A stretch of DNA of 10,896 nucleotides from contig JBIIJL010000067.1 of the NCBI GenBank assembly GCA_044233795.1, positions 1 through 10,896 of the forward strand. Reading direction: 5' to 3'. The notes beneath the pieces were generated by a model, which saw only the letters and a program-made list of their open reading frames with translations, was not told the DNA's origin and did not search any database. The stretch comes from JBIIJL01 sp044233795 (GTDB lineage: Bacteria > Pseudomonadota > Gammaproteobacteria > Legionellales > Legionellaceae). A program made the position numbers and the translations under genes. Position 1 is the first letter of the stretch, and each line of letters starts with the position of its first letter. Positions 6,778-10,896 of the stretch are shown here, piece after piece.

Positions 6778-7427
6778 ATACAGCAATGATCCTCGCTGCG
6801 GGTAGGGGTGAGCGCCTAAAGCCTCTAACTAATTCTATCCCAAAAGCACTTTGCAAGGTGCACCACATCCCTTTAATTGAATACCATGTTATAAACCTCT
6901 CTCGTGCTGGATTCAAACACATTGTTATTAATCATGCCTATCTGGGAGGGCAAATTCGGCAACACTTAGGTCTGGGCGAGCGTTTTGGCACACGGATTTC
7001 CTATGCCCCAGAACCACCAGGAGGCCTAGAAACAGGTGGGGGGATTGTTAATGCATTACCTCTTTTAGGTAAAAAACCCTTTGTAACTGTAAATGCGGAC
7101 ATTTTTACAGACTTTCCTTTCGCAAACTTAAGCTTACGACCACAAAGTCTTTTGCATTTGGTTTTAGTGCCTAAGCCAAGCTATGCAGAATCTGGCGATT
7201 TTGGATTCAGTGACACTGGCGAGCCGCTTAACACCGAAAGAGAATATACCTTCCCTGGCATTGCTTGTTACGATCCCATGTTGTTTAAAGGCATGAAGCT
7301 TGGACGATTTTCAGTGACTCCAATTCTTAGAAAGATGGTCACCGACAAAGCCGCTACCGCTGAAGTTTATCTTGGAAAATGGTTAGATATTGGAACATCA
7401 GAAAGGCTCGCAAAAGCGAACCTTTAA
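6774..7427 (+). CDS. murU: N-acetylmuramate-1-phosphate uridylyltransferase
   Basis: MurU joins MurNAc-1-phosphate to UTP, giving UDP-MurNAc and bypassing de novo synthesis through MurA/MurB, which is the route blocked by fosfomycin. The 217 residues are close to the roughly 220 of Pseudomonas MurU. Motifs are the nucleotidyltransferase signature LAAGRGERLKPLT (7-19) with catalytic-site K24 in PKAL, INHAYLG (52-58), LETGGGI (85-91) that binds the nucleotide, VNADIFTD (106-113) with metal-binding D109, and KWLDIGT (202-208). It begins in the amgK stop codon and lacks a strong ribosome binding site, so it is probably translated by coupling. The stop codon lies inside a hairpin and only 5 bases from the stop of the convergent gene. 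Related glucose-1-phosphate or mannose-1-phosphate nucleotidyltransferases share the fold, but the pairing with amgK decides the call. Confidence 0.93.
   Translation: MNTAMILAAGRGERLKPLTNSIPKALCKVHHIPLIEYHVINLSRAGFKHIVINHAYLGGQIRQHLGLGERFGTRISYAPEPPGGLETGGGIVNALPLLGKKPFVTVNADIFTDFPFANLSLRPQSLLHLVLVPKPSYAESGDFGFSDTGEPLNTEREYTFPGIACYDPMLFKGMKLGRFSVTPILRKMVTDKAATAEVYLGKWLDIGTSERLAKANL
7402..7425. terminator. Hairpin at the murU stop codon, possible terminator between convergent genes
   Basis: AAAGG-C-TCGC and GCGA-A-CCTTT flank an AAAA loop, a 10-position stem with one internal mismatch on the plus strand. On the minus strand the same position is a U-G wobble, so the RNA hairpin would be continuous there with a UUUU loop. 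It covers the last codons and stop of murU. A long T-run is missing on both sides, so termination would be inefficient or factor-assisted. It is the only terminator-like structure near the 5-base convergent junction. Confidence 0.4.
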
Positions 7428-7432
7428 TACTC

Positions 7433-8167
7433 CTAACCATGAGTAGAGCCACCGCCTGTAGAAGGAGCAACCTGCTCTGATGTTGCTTGTTCAGATTTTT
7501 CAGCCTCATGGAATCGAGTTGAAAGTTGCACAGATTCGTTTCTCTCTTGAACATACGCCCTGAAGCCTGTTTTGTCATCTTCAATTTGTCGTTTCAAAAT
7601 GCTAGCATCCGCCCGGATTGGCTGCCCCGCACTATCTTCTTTCACTTCACCATTTTTATCTGACAGGTATATCACCCCGCCTTCGCTTAGATAGTCCTTG
7701 CTAACCAGCCAAGAATTAAAAAGCTTGTCCATAGCGACAATATCATCATCATTGAGAAGCTCACCTCCTTCAGAATAGGCCCTCAATAAATCCGCCGTAT
7801 CGCTTAATGAGTAATCAAAGGTAACTTCTTTTTCAGATAAAACATCCGCTGCACTTTTTGCAAGATTAGCTTGAAACGATTGAAATAATGTCAAAGGCTC
7901 CTTCCCAGACCAAGGATCATCATTTGATTTACCTGAAACAAAATCTGCAAATGCTGAAACAGTGCTCCACACCCTTTGTACTGCATCATTCGCAAACACT
8001 TTAGCTTGATTTAAAACTTTTTCATAATTATCTCTAAGATAAATGGCCGCCTCGGGCGTCGTTGAGAGTTCCATGAGTTTTGTCAAAGCATCAGAATTAG
8101 GTAGTAGTGTTCCCTTAGAACCACGTTGCTTAATAATATCTAGCTTTTTACCCATCTTATTTGGCAT
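7433..8167 (-). CDS. Hypothetical soluble protein, possible secreted effector
   Basis: I do not recognise a domain. The 244-residue product has no signal peptide and no membrane segment, so it is cytoplasmic unless exported by a dedicated system. It is mostly helical in appearance and charged: a basic start (KMGKKLDIIKQRGSKG), a helical middle (about 36-78 and 90-115), an acidic stretch LLNDDDIVAMDKLF (137-150), and a low-complexity tail. The tail has glutamates at 221, 223, 226 and 231 and ends STGGGSTHG. Such Glu plus small/polar C-termini are typical of Dot/Icm type IV substrates of Legionella. I recall, without being able to check, that a gene near lptD in L. pneumophila (lpg0294) was listed as such a substrate. 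The start is well supported by AGAGGAAA at 8174-8181, 6 bases from ATG. It has its own promoter and converges with murU. The reading frame is intact and gene-like; function is unknown. Confidence 0.85.
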   Translation of the reverse strand: MPNKMGKKLDIIKQRGSKGTLLPNSDALTKLMELSTTPEAAIYLRDNYEKVLNQAKVFANDAVQRVWSTVSAFADFVSGKSNDDPWSGKEPLTLFQSFQANLAKSAADVLSEKEVTFDYSLSDTADLLRAYSEGGELLNDDDIVAMDKLFNSWLVSKDYLSEGGVIYLSDKNGEVKEDSAGQPIRADASILKRQIEDDKTGFRAYVQERNESVQLSTRFHEAEKSEQATSEQVAPSTGGGSTHG

Positions 8168-8207
8168 TTAATATTTCCTCTAGGCACAAACTGTCATCTT
8201 AGCTAAA

Positions 8208-8216
8208 ATTATAACA
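8208..8216 (-). promoter_or_regulatory. Extended -10 promoter of the hypothetical gene
   Basis: The minus strand reads TGTTATAAT: a perfect TATAAT (8208-8213) with the TGN extension that can replace a good -35. The -35 region (around TGCTGA or GTGCTG) is poor, consistent with an extended -10 promoter. Transcription would begin near 8201, giving a leader of about 33 bases that contains the strong AGAGGAAA ribosome binding site. This makes the gene independent of fadE upstream. Confidence 0.65.
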
Positions 8217-8257
8217 AAATGGCGACAAATCAGCACCAATATAATTACCTCTATCTG

Positions 8258-8272
8258 TTAAAGTAGCGTAAA
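8258..8272 (+). promoter_or_regulatory. CpxR-like direct repeat upstream of the hypothetical gene
   Basis: TTAAA-GTAGC-GTAAA matches the CpxR pattern GTAAA-N5-GTAAA with one mismatch. It is centred about 64 bases upstream of the predicted start of the hypothetical gene. CpxR is known to control many Dot/Icm component and effector genes in Legionella. AT-rich pentamers recur by chance, so this is only a suggestion. Confidence 0.25.
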
Positions 8273-8289
8273 AAACCGCCAGAATCACG

Positions 8290-8304
8290 ATAAGATATTC
8301 TTAT
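8290..8304. repeat. Short AT-rich inverted repeat after fadE
   Basis: ATAAGA and TCTTAT flank TAT, a 6-bp perfect stem 13 bases beyond the fadE stop. The stem is AT-rich with no T-run directly after it on the minus strand (a TTTTTT run comes only about 20 bases later, after GGCGG). It may aid fadE mRNA ending, but it is a poor intrinsic terminator. No better terminator is visible in the 150-base gap. Confidence 0.3.
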
Positions 8305-8317
8305 AGTATATATTTAT

Positions 8318-10753
8318 TCAATCCAGTGGTGTTGCAAGCCCGTCAATCAAAGAGGTCAACACCCCTTGTTTTACTGCATTAAAATCAAACTCATCCACCA
8401 ACATTGCATCCCAACGAGCCTTTTCAACCATAACAAGAACATCCATTTCTTCTGGCCTCAGGTGCCCTGATGCAACTTTTTCAGCAAGTTTCTCTTTTAA
8501 GGATCCAAAACTAAACCGCTTAAGATCGCTGACTTTTTCGTACAAGGAAGCATTATCTAAAATAAGCCCAAATGCATTCTCCACCTTATCCAGAGGTTCA
8601 GCACTATCACCCGACAGATATATTGCAGCCTTTAACTCGGTGCGAAATGGGTTGTTTTCGGTCATTGATTGCGCCATTTGATGCGATAGTTTATCGCTTG
8701 GATAACGCATACTATGTCCCCAAGGAAATGCCAAAAATCGCACAACAATACCCAATATACGGTTTGGAAAATTATCACAAAAGGCCATCATGGCTTGTTG
8801 TGCGTGATAAAAACAATAGGCAACCGCCCATTTAGGATGAGGATCTTCTGTAGTCTCCTTTCTTTGATCAGCAGATCTCAAAGCAGCCATTGCCATGTAG
8901 AGATATGACATACCATCAGCAAGACGCGCGGACAATCTTTCCTTGCGCTTTAAGTCGCCCCCTAAGTAAATGAGCGACAAATCTGCGAGCCAAGCAAAAG
9001 CATAACTTAAACGCGCCAAGCGCTGATATTCTCGCTTGAGCTTATTCTTAGGACTTATAATAAAACAACCGCCTGTCCATGCTGAAAGTACTGTTTTGGC
9101 GAAATTTCTAAGAAAATAGCCAATATGTTGCCATAATAGGGTATGAAACGTTGCGATATCTTGCTGAGCCACTGCGTAAAATTCATCACGAACATAAGGG
9201 TGACAAGCCATTGATCCCTGACCAAAAATTAATAAATTACGCGACATGATATTTGCGCCCTCCACCGTTATAGAGATAGGAAGACCCTGATATAAATTGC
9301 TAAGATAATTTCTAGGACCAGTAACCACAGCACGACCAGCATGAATATCCATGGCAGCATTTACAATTTTCCGAGACAATTCTGTATTAAAATATTTGGT
9401 TATAGCTGAAGCTACAGATGGTTTCTTATCTTCATAAACAGCGGCAACGGTTAATAGTCTTGTGGCATTGATGAGATATGTTAAGCCTGCAATTTCCGCT
9501 AACTTCTCTTCCACACCCTCAAAGCGGGCAATTTCAACATTAAACTGCCGACGAATACGACTAAATGCACCTGTTGAAAGGTAGGAAACCATGGAGCTTG
9601 CCGTCGCAAGCGCTGGCAGTGATATTGAACGCCCGATCGATAAACACTCAACGAGCATTTGCCAACCTTTTCCGGCTTTTTCTTGCCCTCCAATAATGCT
9701 CGCTAAAGGTACAAATATGTTTTCACCACGAATTGTACCATTCATAAATGGCTGATTGGCTGGTAAATGTCGATTACCAATCTCAAGATTTTCCGTGTCT
9801 CTTGAAATAAGTAAGCAAGTTATCCCTTCCTCACCTACGCCATTGAGAAGACCCTCTGGGTCTTTCAATACGACTGCGAGACCAATTAATGTTGCAACTG
9901 GCGCTAATGTTATCCACCGTTTATTGAGTTTCAGCATCAAACCAAGCACCATTTGTCCAGCGACTTTTTTCCGTGTAACAATTGCCTCAGACTTGATGGA
10001 CGTTGCATCACTCCCTGCATCAGGTTCTGTAAGAGCAAAACAGGGGATCTCTTCGCCCTGAGCAAGCCTAGGAAGATAGTACGCCTTTTGCTCAGCTGTC
10101 CCATAATGCTGCAACAATTCGCCAGGACCTAGTGAATTTGGCACCATGACCGTCACCGCCGCCACACCCGATCGACTCGCTATTTTTAAAACCACATCAG
10201 AGTGAGCTCGAGCAGAAAAACCTTTACCACCGTATTCCTTCTCGATCACCAACCCAAAAAACCCTTTCTCTTTAAGATACGTCCAAACCGAAGGCAAAAG
10301 ATCCTGGTTTTTTGCTATCTCCCATTCATTCAACATTGAGCAAAGCACTTCAGTTTCATTATCCAAAAAGGCTTGCTCCTCCAGACTTAATGCAGTTGAA
10401 ATACCCGCAAGTTTCTTCCAGTCAGGAGTACCTGTGAAAATATCTTTTTCAAGCCAAGTATCTCCGGCATTCAAGGCCTCCTCTTCAGTTTTTGAGAGCT
10501 TTGGAATCGACTTGACGGCACGTTGATAAAAAAAATCACTCAAAATACGCTTAACAAATTCAACCCGAACCAGCACAAAGATAATAAAGATGAATAACCA
10601 TAAAAAGATATCAATGATAAGCGGTGGTCGAACTAAAAAAGAGTTGCTTATCAGATAAATAGCACTAGCCACTTCCCAAACTAGCGCCTTATTTCCCCGA
10701 TAAAGTACTACGAGTGAAAAAAATAGGTAAAAAATAAAACTTAAGGCTGTCAT
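8318..10753 (-). CDS. fadE: Membrane-associated long-chain acyl-CoA dehydrogenase, FadE type
   Basis: Catalyses the first, FAD-dependent step of fatty-acid beta-oxidation (acyl-CoA to trans-2-enoyl-CoA). The 811 residues match E. coli FadE (814) and are about twice the length of ordinary acyl-CoA dehydrogenases. Hydrophobic segments at about 2-17, 24-42 and 45-65 should anchor it in the inner membrane. The dehydrogenase core follows: FFGLVIEKEYGGKGFS (165-180), the signature CFALTEPDAGSDATS (238-252), a middle beta domain to about 350, and a helical domain ending in ITVEGANIMSR (495-505), whose E498 aligns with the expected catalytic glutamate, then LLIFGQGS (507-514). The rest (about 515-811) is the C-terminal extension specific to FadE. 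The ATG has GAGGG at 10760-10764, 6 bases away. It stands alone on the minus strand, 150 bases upstream of the hypothetical gene. Confidence 0.96.
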   Translation of the reverse strand: MTALSFIFYLFFSLVVLYRGNKALVWEVASAIYLISNSFLVRPPLIIDIFLWLFIFIIFVLVRVEFVKRILSDFFYQRAVKSIPKLSKTEEEALNAGDTWLEKDIFTGTPDWKKLAGISTALSLEEQAFLDNETEVLCSMLNEWEIAKNQDLLPSVWTYLKEKGFFGLVIEKEYGGKGFSARAHSDVVLKIASRSGVAAVTVMVPNSLGPGELLQHYGTAEQKAYYLPRLAQGEEIPCFALTEPDAGSDATSIKSEAIVTRKKVAGQMVLGLMLKLNKRWITLAPVATLIGLAVVLKDPEGLLNGVGEEGITCLLISRDTENLEIGNRHLPANQPFMNGTIRGENIFVPLASIIGGQEKAGKGWQMLVECLSIGRSISLPALATASSMVSYLSTGAFSRIRRQFNVEIARFEGVEEKLAEIAGLTYLINATRLLTVAAVYEDKKPSVASAITKYFNTELSRKIVNAAMDIHAGRAVVTGPRNYLSNLYQGLPISITVEGANIMSRNLLIFGQGSMACHPYVRDEFYAVAQQDIATFHTLLWQHIGYFLRNFAKTVLSAWTGGCFIISPKNKLKREYQRLARLSYAFAWLADLSLIYLGGDLKRKERLSARLADGMSYLYMAMAALRSADQRKETTEDPHPKWAVAYCFYHAQQAMMAFCDNFPNRILGIVVRFLAFPWGHSMRYPSDKLSHQMAQSMTENNPFRTELKAAIYLSGDSAEPLDKVENAFGLILDNASLYEKVSDLKRFSFGSLKEKLAEKVASGHLRPEEMDVLVMVEKARWDAMLVDEFDFNAVKQGVLTSLIDGLATPLD

Positions 10754-10784
10754 CGCTATCCCTCATAAGCCATATCAGCCTGCA

Positions 10785-10880
10785 AGTATATCCTGGTTGT
10801 TGACCCTAAGCGATATCCACGACACGATTGTCGATAGCTTGTTTCTTGGTTTTTTTTACCATAACCTGAAACTTATTCAA
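10785..10880 (-). promoter_or_regulatory. fadE upstream region with two candidate promoters
   Basis: The 143 bases before fadE hold no convincing gene. Two minus-strand promoter candidates are visible: TTGAAT (10875-10880), 16 bases, TAAAAA (10853-10858), in front of an 8-base A-run; and, closer to the gene, TATACT (10785-10790) with a weak -35, giving a leader of about 25 bases. A 5-bp inverted repeat CGACA/TGTCG with a 4-base loop (10820-10833) lies between them and could be an operator. No recognisable FadR site is present. Which promoter is used cannot be decided from sequence. Confidence 0.3.
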
Positions 10881-10896
10881 ACTAAGCTAGTTGGAG

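Noticed and set aside
8167..8176. TTTAATATTT, resembling a PmrA box (cTTAATatT), in front of the orphan gene.
   Set aside because: It lies between the ribosome binding site and the start codon, downstream of the predicted promoter, where a PmrA activator site would not work; the region is simply AT-rich.
8262..8281. TTTTTT run after GGCGG on the minus strand, considered as the fadE terminator.
   Set aside because: No GC-rich partner arm lies upstream to form a stem with GGCGG, so it does not make an intrinsic terminator.
9756..10061. Plus-strand frame of 101 codons inside fadE.
   Set aside because: Antisense to the conserved dehydrogenase core, with no motif of its own.
10786..10806. GGT...ACC inverted repeat before fadE (CTGGTTGTTGACC), considered as a FadR operator.
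   Set aside because: The half-sites are two bases further apart than in the FadR consensus and the outer bases do not match.
10806..10862. Small minus-strand frame of 18 codons (MVKKTKKQAIDNRVVDIA) just upstream of fadE.
   Set aside because: Ribosome binding site is poor (CAGG only 2 bases from ATG), it overlaps a promoter candidate, and the frame is closed just upstream. It could be a leader peptide but nothing supports this beyond the frame.
1..10896. Mobile elements, CRISPR arrays, tRNA genes, phage or defence systems.
   Set aside because: No transposase, integrase, repeat array, cloverleaf or defence-gene motif was seen; the gaps are all under 230 bases and the genes are housekeeping.

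Overview
The window looks like an ordinary stretch of an AT-rich gammaproteobacterial chromosome, most likely from the Legionella/Legionellales group. The evidence is the envelope gene cluster lptD-surA-pdxA with divergent amgK-murU beside it (an order also known in Pseudomonas), a long FadE-type acyl-CoA dehydrogenase, and an orphan soluble protein whose Glu/Ser/Thr-rich tail resembles Dot/Icm-exported proteins. The genus is an inference; no ribosomal gene body lies inside the window to settle it.

Layout, left to right. Bases 1-125 carry, on the minus strand, what looks like a ribosomal RNA operon promoter and the start of its leader, firing out of the left edge. Bases 124-5551 hold four minus-strand genes transcribed in the order lptD, surA, pdxA, folA. 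lptD and surA are 142 bases apart, surA and pdxA overlap by 4 bases, and pdxA and folA overlap by 32. A 224-base divergent control region (5552-5775) separates lptD from amgK and murU on the plus strand, which overlap by 4 bases. murU runs tail-to-tail, 5 bases apart, into a minus-strand hypothetical gene (7433-8167). Upstream of that lies a minus-strand fadE (8318-10753), then 143 bases of leader to the right edge.

How the genes fit together. LptD is the outer-membrane lipopolysaccharide translocon and SurA is the periplasmic chaperone that helps fold it, so these two share a job. AmgK and MurU return recycled MurNAc to UDP-MurNAc for peptidoglycan synthesis, so the divergent promoter region serves outer-membrane assembly on one side and wall recycling on the other. 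PdxA (pyridoxal phosphate synthesis) and FolA (tetrahydrofolate) are cofactor enzymes carried at the end of the same operon. FadE starts fatty-acid beta-oxidation. The hypothetical protein has its own well-formed extended -10 promoter and is the only gene of unknown role.

There is no mobile element, CRISPR array, tRNA or phage gene, and no gene-free stretch longer than 300 bases. The points most worth a second look are the orphan possible effector and its promoter, the rRNA promoter packed against the folA stop codon, two replaced family-conserved residues in the dihydrofolate reductase, and the TTG start of lptD with a hairpin just upstream of its ribosome binding site.
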